From: Bacillus sanguinis
GTDB taxonomy: Bacteria > Bacillota > Bacilli > Bacillales > Bacillaceae_G
Assembly: GCF_018332475.1 (NCBI RefSeq)
Contig: NZ_BOQB01000069.1
Span: forward strand, 1-42,806
DNA length: 42,806 nucleotides
Direction of reading: 5' to 3'
Below the pieces are notes generated by a model. It was not told the origin of the DNA and did not search any database. It was given only the letters and a program-made list of their open reading frames with translations. The number at the start of each line of letters is the position of its first letter. Position 1 is the stretch's first letter. The translations under genes and the position numbers were made by a program. Positions 29,609 to 38,490 of the stretch are shown here, piece by piece.

Positions 29609-30985
29609 ATGATAAATCGAACGTTAAAACAAGTAGAACAGATGGTAAATGGTACGGGATTAGCAGAGCAATATGAGGGAATTACTATACAAGGAGTATC
29701 TATTGATACGAGAAAAATTGAAAAGGGAAACTTATATGTTCCAATTCAAGGTGAACGTTTCGATGGACATGCTTTTGTAGAAAAAGCTGTTGAAAATGGA
29801 GCTGTGGCGACATTATGGATGAAAGATGTAGCAAATCCACCAGAGAATCTTCCAGTTATTATTGTAGAAGACACGCTATCGGCATTACAAATGTTAGCGA
29901 AAAATTATCGCGATCAATTGGATGTGAAAGTTATTGGTGTGACAGGTAGTAACGGTAAAACATCTACAAAAGATATTGTAACAAGTCTTCTTGCGACTAA
30001 ATTCAAAGTTCAAAAAACAGAAGGAAACTTCAATAACCATATCGGGTTACCTCTTACTATTTTAAATTTAGAGGAAAATACAGAAGTAGCTGTATTAGAA
30101 ATGGGTATGTCAAGCCGAGGGGAAATTGAATTCTTATCTAAGTTAGCACGTCCAAATGCAGCTATCATTACGAACATTGGTGAGGCACATTTAATGGACT
30201 TAGGCTCTCGTGAGGCGATTGCTGAAGCGAAATTAGAAATTGTAACAGGATTACAAGAAGGTGGAGTATTCGTATATAACGGAGATGAGCCATTATTAAC
30301 AAATCGTGTTCCTGAAATGAATTTAATAGCTGAAACAGTTACATTTGGTGACGCTAGAGCAAATGATTACTATCCAACGACTGTAACATTACAGGCAACT
30401 GGGACACACTTTAAAATGAACAGAGAAGAAAATATTTCATTCTATCTACCGGTATTAGGAAAACACAATGTGTATAATACGCTTGCTTCAATGGCAATTG
30501 CGAAACATTTCGGTGTAACGTGGGAAGAGATGAAAGAAGGTTTAGTGACACTTCAAATGACGGGCATGCGTATGGAGATTGTAAAAACAAATAGTGGTTT
30601 AACAATTATCAATGATGCTTATAATGCAAGTCCAACGGCTATGGAAGCAGCATTCCATTTAATGAATGGCTTAGATGGATTTGCTAAAAAGATTGTTGTA
30701 CTCGGTGATATGTTAGAGCTTGGAAATCAAGAGGTACAGTTTCATTATGAGGTAGGTAAATTAATCGATCCAGCAAAAATTTCATATGTGTTCACATATG
30801 GTAAATTAGGGGCTCAAATTGCTGAAGGAGCGAAAATTAATTTTCCTAATGAACGTGTAAAAGCGTATGATAATAAAGAAGAGTTAGTAAAAGAGTTGCA
30901 AGCAGTAGTCGATGCGAAAGATGTGGTATTAATAAAAGCATCTCGCGGTATGAAATTGGAAGAAGTAATTACGATGTTGAAATAA
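29609..30985 (+). CDS. murF: UDP-N-acetylmuramoyl-tripeptide--D-alanyl-D-alanine ligase
   Basis: 458 residues, TAAGGAG ribosome binding site. Mur ligase layout: the N-terminal UDP-binding domain has GVSIDTRKIEKGNLYVPIQG (residues 29-48). The central ATPase has the P-loop VIGVTGSNGKTST (108-120) and TEGNFNNHIGLPLT. The C-terminal domain starts near 310 with MTGMRMEIV and NDAYNASPTAMEAA. It adds D-Ala-D-Ala to the UDP-MurNAc-tripeptide, the last cytosolic peptidoglycan step. It follows ddl by 60 bases with no terminator, so the two form an operon. Confidence 0.97.
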   Translation: MINRTLKQVEQMVNGTGLAEQYEGITIQGVSIDTRKIEKGNLYVPIQGERFDGHAFVEKAVENGAVATLWMKDVANPPENLPVIIVEDTLSALQMLAKNYRDQLDVKVIGVTGSNGKTSTKDIVTSLLATKFKVQKTEGNFNNHIGLPLTILNLEENTEVAVLEMGMSSRGEIEFLSKLARPNAAIITNIGEAHLMDLGSREAIAEAKLEIVTGLQEGGVFVYNGDEPLLTNRVPEMNLIAETVTFGDARANDYYPTTVTLQATGTHFKMNREENISFYLPVLGKHNVYNTLASMAIAKHFGVTWEEMKEGLVTLQMTGMRMEIVKTNSGLTIINDAYNASPTAMEAAFHLMNGLDGFAKKIVVLGDMLELGNQEVQFHYEVGKLIDPAKISYVFTYGKLGAQIAEGAKINFPNERVKAYDNKEELVKELQAVVDAKDVVLIKASRGMKLEEVITMLK

Positions 30986-31290
30986 TTGGTGTATATAAAT
31001 AGGGATGATAGCTGCGAAAATAGAAGAAACTTATAATAAGCGCTTACAGTAAATATAAAAAAATAAAAGTGAAGAAAAAAACTCTGAATATGAAAATAAG
31101 GTAACAGTTGGGTTTGCTTTTTACACATACAAAACTTATAATTGATAAAGTGTAATAACGTTTAGAAGTATTTTCGCGAAGAATATACGCCCGTTTATAT
31201 ACGTGAGCATTCAGGAAAAGGGCTTTTCCGCAAATTCGGAAAACGCCTTTTTTTAAATGATAAGTATAGGATAGAAAAGGAGAAGTAACA
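30986..31290 (+). other. Leader region of cshA with terminator hairpin
   Basis: There are no coding frames. It holds a cre-like palindrome (minus-strand TGTAAGCGCTTAT, 31036-31048) and, at 31216-31254, a strong hairpin (AAAAGGGCTTTTCCG / CGGAAAACGCCTTTTTTT). The hairpin either terminates murF or attenuates cshA from a promoter upstream of it. The remainder is AT-rich; the cshA promoter is not obvious. Confidence 0.45.
31216..31254 (+). terminator. Terminator/attenuator hairpin before cshA
   Basis: GGC-TTTTCCG pairs with CGGAAAA-CGCC, followed by seven T, ending 37 bases before the TTG start of the helicase gene. Confidence 0.82.
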
Positions 31291-32901
31291 TTGACAACAT
31301 TTCGAGAATTAGGATTAAGTGAGTCTTTACTGCAATCTGTTGAAAGTATGGGCTTTGAAGAGGCTACGCCGATTCAAGCTGAAACAATTCCACATGCATT
31401 GCAAGGTAAAGATATTATTGGGCAAGCACAAACAGGTACAGGGAAAACAGCAGCATTCGGATTACCACTATTAGACAAAGTGGATACAAATAAAGAATCA
31501 GTACAAGGTATTGTTATCGCGCCAACGCGTGAATTAGCAATTCAAGTTGGAGAAGAGCTATACAAAATTGGTAAACATAAACGCGTTCGTATTTTACCAA
31601 TCTATGGTGGTCAAGATATTAACCGCCAAATTCGTGCTCTAAAAAAACACCCACACATTATTGTTGGTACGCCGGGTCGTATTTTAGATCATATTAACCG
31701 TAAAACACTTCGCTTACAAAACGTAGAGACAGTTGTTCTTGACGAAGCGGATGAAATGTTAAACATGGGCTTCATTGAAGATATTGAAGCGATTTTAACA
31801 GATGTGCCAGAAACGCATCAAACATTATTATTCTCAGCAACAATGCCAGATCCAATCCGTCGTATTGCTGAGCGTTTCATGACTGAGCCTCAACACATTA
31901 AAGTAAAAGCAAAAGAAGTAACAATGCCAAACATTCAGCAGTTCTATTTAGAAGTGCAAGAAAAGAAAAAGTTTGACGTGTTAACACGCTTACTAGATAT
32001 TCAATCTCCAGAACTTGCAATCGTATTCGGTCGCACAAAGCGTCGTGTTGATGAATTATCAGAAGCATTAAACTTACGTGGTTATGCTGCAGAAGGTATC
32101 CATGGTGATTTAACACAGGCGAAACGTATGTCTGTACTACGTAAATTTAAAGAAGGTTCTATCGAAGTTCTTGTTGCAACAGACGTTGCTGCACGTGGTC
32201 TTGATATTTCAGGCGTAACACACGTATATAACTTCGATATCCCACAAGATCCAGAATCATACGTTCACCGTATCGGCCGTACTGGTCGTGCAGGTAAAAA
32301 AGGTATTGCAATGCTATTTGTAACACCACGTGAATCAGGACAATTAAAAAATATCGAGCGTACAACAAAACGTAAAATGGACCGTATGGATGCACCGACA
32401 CTTGACGAGGCACTAGAAGGTCAACAACGTTTAATCGCTGAAAAACTTCAAAGCACAATTGAAAATGATAACTTATCATACTACAAGCGTATTGCAGAAG
32501 AAATGTTAGAAGAGAACGACTCTGTAACAGTAGTAGCTGCTGCTTTAAAAATGATGACAAAAGAGCCAGATACAACTCCAATCGCTTTAACATCAGAACC
32601 ACCAGTTGTTTCAAGAGGTGGCGGTTCTAAAAAACGCGGCGGTAACGGAGGCGGATACCGTGATGGTAACCGTAATCGTAGTCGTGACGGACGCGGCGGT
32701 GGCGATGGTCGTAACCGTGATCGTAACCGTGATGGACGCGGCGGTGGCGATGGCCGTAACCGTGATCGCAATCGTGATGGTGGTAACCGTGATCGTAATC
32801 GTGATGGCGGTAGCCGTGGTCGTAAAGGCGAAGGTCAAGGTCGTCCTGGATCTTCAAATGGACGTGGCGAAAGAAAACATCATAGCCGTCCACAAGCTTA
32901 A
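31291..32901 (+). CDS. cshA: DEAD-box RNA helicase
   Basis: 536 residues from a TTG start, AAAAGGAG upstream. All helicase motifs are present: Q motif ([13 protein letters not shown]), AQTGTGKT (46-53), [41 protein letters not shown] and [10 protein letters not shown]. After a conserved dimerisation-type region (to about 430) comes a low-complexity tail of about 100 residues rich in Arg, Gly, Asp and Asn with repeats of RNRDRNRDG and GRGGGDG. This is an RNA-binding tail of the CshA type. CshA unwinds RNA in mRNA decay and ribosome assembly and is important in the cold. Gene symbol by similarity to the B. subtilis/B. cereus CshA; B. cereus has several paralogues, so some doubt remains. Confidence 0.93.
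   Translation: MTTFRELGLSESLLQSVESMGFEEATPIQAETIPHALQGKDIIGQAQTGTGKTAAFGLPLLDKVDTNKESVQGIVIAPTRELAIQVGEELYKIGKHKRVRILPIYGGQDINRQIRALKKHPHIIVGTPGRILDHINRKTLRLQNVETVVLDEADEMLNMGFIEDIEAILTDVPETHQTLLFSATMPDPIRRIAERFMTEPQHIKVKAKEVTMPNIQQFYLEVQEKKKFDVLTRLLDIQSPELAIVFGRTKRRVDELSEALNLRGYAAEGIHGDLTQAKRMSVLRKFKEGSIEVLVATDVAARGLDISGVTHVYNFDIPQDPESYVHRIGRTGRAGKKGIAMLFVTPRESGQLKNIERTTKRKMDRMDAPTLDEALEGQQRLIAEKLQSTIENDNLSYYKRIAEEMLEENDSVTVVAAALKMMTKEPDTTPIALTSEPPVVSRGGGSKKRGGNGGGYRDGNRNRSRDGRGGGDGRNRDRNRDGRGGGDGRNRDRNRDGGNRDRNRDGGSRGRKGEGQGRPGSSNGRGERKHHSRPQA
32674..32820 (+). repeat. In-frame minisatellite encoding the [16 protein letters not shown] tail
   Basis: Degenerate short tandem units such as CGTGATCGTAACCGTGATGG and GGCGGTGGCGATGG lie within the cshA 3' end. 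Copy number is likely to differ between strains through slippage in multiples of three. Confidence 0.75.
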
Positions 32902-32904
32902 TAC

Positions 32905-32940
32905 AAAAGAGAATGCCCTTTGCTGGCATTCTCTTTTTTT
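32905..32940 (+). terminator. Terminator of cshA
   Basis: AAAAGAGAATGCC / GGCATTCTCTTTT, 13-bp perfect stem with T run. Confidence 0.93.
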
Positions 32941-32993
32941 ATTTCTGTAATTGTACATACTACATAATAACTTGTGTAGAAAAGAGGTGCTAC

Positions 32994-33956
32994 ATGCTTG
33001 TAAGACTTGGGTATGTTGCAATGAGTGTACATTTGAAAAACGCATCTCCATCTCAAACGATGACATATGCGCAGTTTCAACGAATTGATGATCGAGAAGC
33101 TGCAATTCGTAAACTCGAAAGAATTGCTAATTCGAATTTAGAAAATTGTTTACGGTTATTAAAGCATAATAGAGGACATGATATATCTTTCTTTCGGCTT
33201 AGTTCCAAGCTTGTTCCTTTAGCGAATCATGAGGATTTGTTAGATTGGAATTATATTCGCCCCTTAAAAGAAAATTTAAAAATGCTAGGTGATTACGCCA
33301 TTCGAATGAATATGCGTATTGATTTCCATCCAGATCATTTTGTTGTGCTGAATTCACCTGACGAGAAAATTTTTAAACAATCTGTAAAGACATTGCAGAT
33401 GCATAAAAAATTATTAAAAGGTATGGGAATTGAACATAAGCAACGATGCGTATTACACGTGGGCGGGGGTTATAACGATAAGGAACTCGCATTAGAACGC
33501 TTTATAGAAAATTGGTCAAGTGTTCCAAGAGGTATTCAAGAGATGATCATATTAGAAAATGATGATACGACCTTTTCTTTAGAAGAAACATTATATTTAG
33601 GTGAAAAGTTAGATATTCCAGTCGTGTTTGATTTGCATCACCATATAATGAATCATGATCGAGAAGATTGGTATGAAGATTGGGCGCGTGTTGTACATAC
33701 GTGGGAATCGTCTTTGTTACCAGTGAAAATGCATATTTCTAGTCCTAGAGAAGGAAAAGATCCGAGAGCGCATGCGGACTTTATTGATGTAGATACTTTT
33801 TTATCTTTTTTAAAAAAGATAAAGGGAAGTGTTCCGCAAATTGATTGTATGATTGAGGCGAAGAAGAAGGATGAGTCTTTATTTCAACTCATGAGAGATT
33901 TAAGTAAACAAACAGATGTAGAAATTATCGATGGTGCGAGCTTTTATATTAAATAA
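32994..33956 (+). CDS. uvsE: UV DNA damage endonuclease
   Basis: 320 residues from the ATG at 32994 with AAAGAGGTG upstream; an in-frame extension runs back to 32913 inside the cshA terminator. TIM-barrel UVDE family: N-terminal MLVRLGYVAMSV, then RLSSKLVPLANHEDL, MRIDFHPDHFVVLNSPDEKI, LHVGGGYNDKELAL, MIILENDDTTFSLEE, IPVVFDLHHHIMNHD and VKMHISSPREGKDPRAHADF. The His and Glu residues of the trinuclear metal site are kept. It nicks DNA 5' of UV photoproducts, a repair route known in Bacillus species that form spores. Monocistronic; its terminator stem includes the last eight codons. Confidence 0.93.
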   Translation: MLVRLGYVAMSVHLKNASPSQTMTYAQFQRIDDREAAIRKLERIANSNLENCLRLLKHNRGHDISFFRLSSKLVPLANHEDLLDWNYIRPLKENLKMLGDYAIRMNMRIDFHPDHFVVLNSPDEKIFKQSVKTLQMHKKLLKGMGIEHKQRCVLHVGGGYNDKELALERFIENWSSVPRGIQEMIILENDDTTFSLEETLYLGEKLDIPVVFDLHHHIMNHDREDWYEDWARVVHTWESSLLPVKMHISSPREGKDPRAHADFIDVDTFLSFLKKIKGSVPQIDCMIEAKKKDESLFQLMRDLSKQTDVEIIDGASFYIK

Positions 33957-33979
33957 GCTCTGCACCATCGAATTTTTTT
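33929..33979 (+). terminator. Terminator overlapping the uvsE 3' end
   Basis: CGATGGTGCGAGCTT pairs with AAGCTCTGCACCATCG (one bulge), then a T run. The 5' arm lies wholly in the coding sequence. Confidence 0.9.
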
Positions 33980-34095
33980 GCCCCGCTATTTGCGAGCGGT
34001 AAGACTCCCGCCTCAAAATTTGGTGAATATGAGAGGAGGGGGAGGTGGGCTGCCCGTAAAACCTCCACTGATTAAAGCTTCATTTTATTAATAAA
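33980..34095 (+). repeat. bcr1-type repeat, shortened copy
   Basis: It starts GCCCCGC, contains GTAAGACTCCCGCCTC, CTGCCCGTAAAA and CCACTGATTAAAGCTTCA, and ends TTTTATTAATAAA, in the same order as in the full copy at 9-175 (opposite strand). The middle is shortened. Its 3' end supplies the last codons and stop of the rhomboid gene on the other strand. Confidence 0.72.
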
Positions 34096-34628
34096 GGAGT
34101 GCAAATACCACCAATGATTAATCCTGTTAAATGGCTTATAGGGTTAGCGGAGGGATTGAAGAAAGTGAATAGTAGTAATATACATATTGTGATTGAAAAA
34201 ATAGCAATGTCTCTTGGATTGGAAGAACGATATCGACTATACAATAGAAATAATTGTGCACCTAGCAATCCAAAAATGCCACCAGATGCTCCGGCATGAA
34301 TATATTCAAGAGGCATAATAAGATAAGAAGAGATATTTCCAAGAATGCCAGAAAGGAAAAAAATAATGATGAAAGAAAAGTGCCCTAGTTGTTTTTCAAT
34401 AGAAGAGCCAAGTACAAATAAACAAATACTATTAGAAAGGAAATGTTGTAAGTCTGCATGTACAAGTAAGGAAGTTATGAGACGCCACCATTCTCCTTTA
34501 GCGATATATTCATTGTAGGATGCCATGGGAACGAGAGAAAGGTCGCCTAACATAATCATGACTAATTGTATGAGAAGTAAAGTGATGACGATTGGTTGTA
34601 AGGAAATGCGGGCAGAAGGTATTAGCAT
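34080..34628 (-). CDS. Rhomboid-family intramembrane serine protease
   Basis: 182 residues, ATG with AAAAGGAGTG upstream. Five to six membrane segments. WWRLITSLLVHADLQHFLSN is the conserved first-loop region (H-x-x-x-H-x-x-x-N). GASGGIFGLLG (about 113-123) carries the catalytic Ser in GxSG, and the catalytic His is in NPISHLTGLIIGG. It would cleave membrane proteins within the bilayer; the substrate is unknown. Oddity: the last four codons and the stop (LLIK, TGA) lie in the end of a bcr1-type repeat, so the original C-terminus may have been altered. Divergent from acpS. Confidence 0.88.
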   Translation of the reverse strand: MLIPSARISLQPIVITLLLIQLVMIMLGDLSLVPMASYNEYIAKGEWWRLITSLLVHADLQHFLSNSICLFVLGSSIEKQLGHFSFIIIFFLSGILGNISSYLIMPLEYIHAGASGGIFGLLGAQLFLLYSRYRSSNPRDIAIFSITICILLLFTFFNPSANPISHLTGLIIGGICTPLLIK

Positions 34629-34720
34629 GTTGTTAGTATCACTCCTTTTGCATCAGAAAGATTCTCTGTTATTCTTACAATATGAAAAAAGAAAGCTAAA
34701 TAGAAGAAGGGGAATGTGAA

Positions 34721-35080
34721 ATGATTGTAGGGATTGGAATCGATATTATCGAATTGAATCGAATTGAAAAAATGCTAGATGGAAAACTTAAATTTATGGA
34801 GCGTATTTTAACTGAAAGTGAACGGAATGTTGCTAAGGAACTGAAGGGAAGTCGTCTTACAGAGTTTGTAGCGGGAAGGTTTGCAGCGAAAGAGGCGTAT
34901 TCAAAAGCGGTAGGGACTGGTATCGGGAAAGAAGTAAGTTTTTTAGATATTGAAGTAAGAAATGATGATAGAGGTAAGCCGATTCTTGTTACAAGTACAG
35001 AGCATATTGTTCATTTATCAATTAGTCATAGTAAGGAATTTGCTGTTGCTCAAGTGGTTTTAGAAAGCTCGTCAAGCTAG
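34721..35080 (+). CDS. acpS: Holo-[acyl-carrier-protein] synthase
   Basis: 119 residues, GAAGGGGAATG upstream. N-terminal GIGIDIIELNRIEKML holds the Mg-binding Asp (GIDIIE). FVAGRFAAKEAYSKAVGTGI holds the Glu/Lys motif (FAAKEA). VHLSISHSKEFAVAQVV is the C-terminal ISHS motif. It transfers 4'-phosphopantetheine from CoA to ACP for fatty-acid synthesis. Head of the conserved acpS - lipoprotein - alr - ndoAI - ndoA neighbourhood of Bacillus. Confidence 0.97.
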   Translation: MIVGIGIDIIELNRIEKMLDGKLKFMERILTESERNVAKELKGSRLTEFVAGRFAAKEAYSKAVGTGIGKEVSFLDIEVRNDDRGKPILVTSTEHIVHLSISHSKEFAVAQVVLESSSS

Positions 35081-35173
35081 TCTGCATATTTTATATCTTT
35101 GTCTCATATATTTGTGGTAGCGATAAGGAAGGTACATCTTCCACTCATTTATAGGGGCAAAGGGGCTGAAGTG

Positions 35174-36187
35174 ATGAAAAGGCGTCTGTTTTTAGTTCTT
35201 GTCGGTTTATTAACCGTTTTTGTGTTGGCCGGTTGTATGGAAAAGAAACAAGATGATGTTGTGAGAGATTTAGAGGCGAAAGTAAAAGGGATGAAAAGTT
35301 ATCAAGCTGAAGCGAAATTATCTATTAAAACAGGGAATGAGCCTCAGGAGTATAAGGTAGAAATATGGCATAAAGAGCCTTCTTTTTATCGTGTGAATTT
35401 GCAGAATGCGAAGAAAGATCAAAGCCAAATTATTTTAAGAAATGAAGAAGGGGTATTTGTATTAACGCCAGCGCTTAATAAGAGTTTCCGTTTCCAAAGT
35501 GATTGGCCTCAAAATAGTAGCCAGGCTTATTTATATGAATCCCTTGTGAGAGATATTTTGCAGGACAAGAAAAACCTTACTTTTGAAAAAACAGATAAGT
35601 ATTATATTTTTAAAACAAAAACAAACTATCAACATCAAAACATGTTGCCGAAACAAGAGATTACATTGAAGAAAAGTGATTTAACACCAGTTTCGGTGAA
35701 GTTAATGGATAATGATCAAAATGTTCTTGTGAAAGTAGATTTCTCAAAAGTGAAATTTGATGCGAAATTTGATAAAGGTGCATTTGATACGAAACAAAAT
35801 ATGTCTAGAGCACAAGTAGATGTTCAAACAACAGCGAAAGAAGACAAACCATTTGCTATTTTGTATCCGCGTGATACGCCGCAAGGTATGGTTTTGAAAG
35901 ATGAAAAAGAGTTGAAGACAGACAGTGGCAAGCGTGCGATACTCACATACACTGGAAGTAAGAAATCCTTTACTTTGATACAAGAAAAGGCAAAAGTTGC
36001 AGAGGCTTCGTCAGCGATAAGTGTGAGCGGAGAATTGGTTGATCTTGGCTTTACAATTGGGGCATTGACGAAAGATTCTTTAACGTGGTCGCATAACGGA
36101 GTAGAATATATGCTCGTGTCTAAAGGTTTAGAGCCGAAGGAGCTATTAATGGTTGCTCGTTCAGTTACAGAGAAGCAAGTGAAGTAA
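35174..36187 (+). CDS. LolA-like outer-surface lipoprotein (YdcC type)
   Basis: 337 residues from the ATG at 35174; upstream in-frame starts lack a ribosome binding site. Lipoprotein signal LFLVLVGLLTVFVLAGC with the lipidated Cys at about residue 21. The body has the LolA/LolB-like beta fold: MKSYQAEAKLSIKTGNEPQE, YKVEIWHKEPSFYRVNL, EEGVFVLTPALNKSFRFQSD, then a C-terminal DUF4367-like part (AILTYTGSKKSFTLIQEKAK ... GVEYMLVSKGLEPKELL). Located between acpS and alr exactly like B. subtilis ydcC. In Firmicutes these lipoproteins may handle lipids or sense the envelope; function not established. Terminator at 36195-36226. Confidence 0.85.
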   Translation: MKRRLFLVLVGLLTVFVLAGCMEKKQDDVVRDLEAKVKGMKSYQAEAKLSIKTGNEPQEYKVEIWHKEPSFYRVNLQNAKKDQSQIILRNEEGVFVLTPALNKSFRFQSDWPQNSSQAYLYESLVRDILQDKKNLTFEKTDKYYIFKTKTNYQHQNMLPKQEITLKKSDLTPVSVKLMDNDQNVLVKVDFSKVKFDAKFDKGAFDTKQNMSRAQVDVQTTAKEDKPFAILYPRDTPQGMVLKDEKELKTDSGKRAILTYTGSKKSFTLIQEKAKVAEASSAISVSGELVDLGFTIGALTKDSLTWSHNGVEYMLVSKGLEPKELLMVARSVTEKQVK

Positions 36188-36194
36188 ACTTCTT

Positions 36195-36226
36195 AGACGT
36201 GGTGATATATGTGCACCACGTCTTTT
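36195..36226 (+). terminator. Terminator after the YdcC-like gene
   Basis: AGACGTGGTG / CACCACGTCT, 10-bp stem and T run. Confidence 0.9.
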
Positions 36227-36305
36227 CTTAGTTTGAAGGGTGGATTTCATAAAAGAAGCATATAAAAGAATAAGCTTCGCATATCGTGTATAAGGAAGTG
36301 TATTT

Positions 36306-37475
36306 ATGGAAGAAGCACCATTTTACCGTGACACTTGGGTGGAAGTGGATTTAGATGCGATTTATAACAATATTACACATATTAAAAATTTCATTCCAAG
36401 TGATGTAGAGATTTTTGCTGTAGTTAAAGCGAATGCATATGGACACGATTATGTGCCGGTAGCTAAAACGGCATTAGAAGCAGGGGCGACAAGGTTAGCA
36501 GTTGCCTTTTTAGATGAAGCTTTAGTGCTTCGGAGGGCTGGTATTACTGTGCCGATTTTAGTGTTAGGTCCTTCCCCGCCTCGTGATGTCAATGTAGCTG
36601 CTGAAAATGATGTAGCGTTAACTGTTTTTCAAAAAGAATGGGTGGATGAAGCAATCAAACTTTGGGATGGTTCATCTACAATGAAATACCATATTAATTT
36701 CGATAGTGGTATGGGGAGAATTGGAATACGCGAACGCAAAGAGTTAAAAGGGTTTTTAAAGAGTTTAAAAGGTGCACCATTTTTAGAATTAGAAGGAGTT
36801 TATACACATTTTGCAACAGCGGATGAGGTGGAGACTTCTTACTTTGATAAGCAATATAACACATTTTTGCAGCAGTTAAGTTGGTTGAAAGAGTTCGGAG
36901 TCGATCCTAAGTTTGTCCATACAGCTAATAGTGCTGCAACGCTACGTTTTCAAGGGATTACATTTAATGCAGTACGAATTGGCATTGCAATGTATGGGTT
37001 ATCCCCGTCTGTAGAAATACGCCCTTTTTTACCGTTTAAATTAGAACCGGCGCTATCATTGCATACGAAAGTTGCTCATATTAAACAGGTGATTAAAGGG
37101 GATGGAATCAGCTATAACGTCACTTATCGGACGAAAACGGAAGAATGGATTGCAACCGTTGCAATTGGATATGCAGATGGATGGCTTAGAAGATTACAAG
37201 GATTTGAAGTGCTTATAAATGGTAAAAGGGTACCGATTGTAGGTCGAGTAACAATGGATCAATTCATGATACACCTTCCTTGTGAAGTGCCGCTTGGTAC
37301 GAAAGTCACACTCATTGGAAGACAAGGTGATGAGTATATTAGTGCTACTGAAGTTGCTGAATATTCTGGGACCATTAATTATGAAATTATTGCAACGATA
37401 AGCTTTCGTGTGCCGAGAATATTCATAAGGCATGGCAAGGTTGTAGAGGTAATTAATTATTTGAATGATATATAG
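36306..37475 (+). CDS. alr: Alanine racemase
   Basis: 389 residues, TAAGGAAGTG upstream. PLP-binding Lys41 is in IFAVVKANAYGHDYVPVA; the second catalytic base Tyr270 is in KGDGISYNVTYR. Further family motifs: HINFDSGMGRIG, GVYTHFATADE, VHTANSAATLRF, NAVRIGIAMYGLSPS and VGRVTMDQFMI. It makes D-alanine from L-alanine for Ddl (28463-29548), so two successive D-Ala steps of wall synthesis lie in this window. It appears to be transcribed separately from the preceding gene because a terminator intervenes. Confidence 0.97.
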   Translation: MEEAPFYRDTWVEVDLDAIYNNITHIKNFIPSDVEIFAVVKANAYGHDYVPVAKTALEAGATRLAVAFLDEALVLRRAGITVPILVLGPSPPRDVNVAAENDVALTVFQKEWVDEAIKLWDGSSTMKYHINFDSGMGRIGIRERKELKGFLKSLKGAPFLELEGVYTHFATADEVETSYFDKQYNTFLQQLSWLKEFGVDPKFVHTANSAATLRFQGITFNAVRIGIAMYGLSPSVEIRPFLPFKLEPALSLHTKVAHIKQVIKGDGISYNVTYRTKTEEWIATVAIGYADGWLRRLQGFEVLINGKRVPIVGRVTMDQFMIHLPCEVPLGTKVTLIGRQGDEYISATEVAEYSGTINYEIIATISFRVPRIFIRHGKVVEVINYLNDI

Positions 37476-37785
37476 AAGGTAGTATGATTTGCTTCTTGTC
37501 ATTTGAGAGGACTGTTCATTGGTTAAGAATAAGCTCGTTTTTGATGAGAAGCTTTTTACTTATAGTTACTTTTAACATAATTTAACGTGGATTTTGCGGA
37601 GAAACTCTTTCTTTTCTTGTTTGTAATGAGATAAAAAATAAAAGAATATGAATGTTTTGTTTGTGAATTGGAAAACATAAGCAAGGAATAAGGAAGTCTT
37701 TGCAACAGGCTCCATACAATGGTATTATTACAATAGGTGTCATATATATATTTGGGTGTGTAGTTGACGGTGGAGGTGTATTTTT
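37476..37785 (+). other. Intergenic region alr - ndoAI
   Basis: 310 bases without a gene. It contains a weak terminator hairpin for alr (AAGCTC / GAGAAGCTT with T run, 37531-37557) and the ndoAI promoter at 37700-37728. The stretch 37560-37690 is AT-rich and I see nothing else in it. Confidence 0.6.
37700..37728 (+). promoter_or_regulatory. Promoter of the ndoAI-ndoA operon
   Basis: TTGCAA (37700-37705), 17-base spacer, TATTAT (37723-37728), 57 bases before the GTG start. Confidence 0.65.
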
Positions 37786-38073
37786 GTGTCCGAATCAAGT
37801 GTAACTACTGAAATCGTGGTTCGGTTGCCAAAGCAAATGGTAACGGAATTGGACGGAATTGGAAAACAAGAGAATAAGAATCGCCATGAACTAATTTGCC
37901 AGGCAACACAACTGTTATTGCGTCAACATAAGACGAAGAAACGCTACCAACATGAATCAATGCGACGTGGGTACATTGAAATGGGAAAAATTAATCTTGG
38001 TATTGCATCTGAAGCTTTCTTAGCAGAGTATGAAGCAGCTCATACAGTAGAACGCTTAGTTAGCGGGGGGTAA
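37786..38073 (+). CDS. ndoAI: EndoAI antitoxin (MazE-type, ribbon-helix-helix)
   Basis: 95 residues from a GTG start with GGTGGAGGTG upstream. The N-terminal ribbon-helix-helix is [20 protein letters not shown] (residues 4-23) followed by [16 protein letters not shown]. The acidic/hydrophobic C-terminus ([20 protein letters not shown]) wraps the toxin. It neutralises EndoA and normally autoregulates the operon. The toxin gene follows after four bases. Confidence 0.95.
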   Translation: MSESSVTTEIVVRLPKQMVTELDGIGKQENKNRHELICQATQLLLRQHKTKKRYQHESMRRGYIEMGKINLGIASEAFLAEYEAAHTVERLVSGG

Positions 38074-38077
38074 TATT

Positions 38078-38428
38078 TTGATTGTAAAACGCGGCGACGT
38101 GTATTTTGCAGACCTTTCCCCAGTTGTTGGTTCTGAGCAAGGAGGCGTTCGTCCGGTTCTTGTCATTCAAAATGACATCGGAAATCGTTTTAGTCCAACG
38201 GTGATTGTAGCGGCTATTACTGCACAGATTCAAAAAGCTAAATTACCCACTCATGTGGAAATTGATGCGAAAAAGTACGGTTTTGAGAGAGATTCTGTTA
38301 TTTTACTTGAGCAGATTCGAACAATCGATAAGCAGCGCTTAACGGATAAAATCACTCACTTAGATGAAGTGATGATGATTCGTGTAGATGAAGCGCTACA
38401 AATTAGTTTAGGACTAATAGATTTTTAA
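38078..38428 (+). CDS. ndoA: EndoA mRNA interferase toxin (MazF family)
   Basis: 116 residues from a TTG start; the GGGGGG ribosome binding site lies in the last codons of the antitoxin gene, so translation is coupled. MazF/PemK fold: [77 protein letters not shown]. The catalytic Arg (GGVRPV) and Thr (AAIT) are present. It is a ribosome-independent endoribonuclease; the B. subtilis homologue cuts UACAU. Terminator at 38440-38470. Confidence 0.96.
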
Positions 38429-38439
38429 ATCGGCAGTTT

Positions 38440-38470
38440 AAGTTGCTCTCTTTACAGGGCAACTTTTTTT
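38440..38470 (+). terminator. Terminator of ndoAI-ndoA
   Basis: AAGTTGC / GCAACTT with a 12-base loop and eight T. Confidence 0.85.
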
Positions 38471-38490
38471 TATTATAGAGGAGGTTACGG

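Noticed and set aside
31036-31048. cre site controlling cshA
   Set aside because: The match is fair (TGTAAGCGCTTAT) but lies 240 bases upstream with no visible promoter nearby; kept only as a remark.
32481-32929. Several long frames antisense to the cshA repeat tail
   Set aside because: They are produced by the repeated RNRD/GGD codons; no start signals, extremely biased composition.
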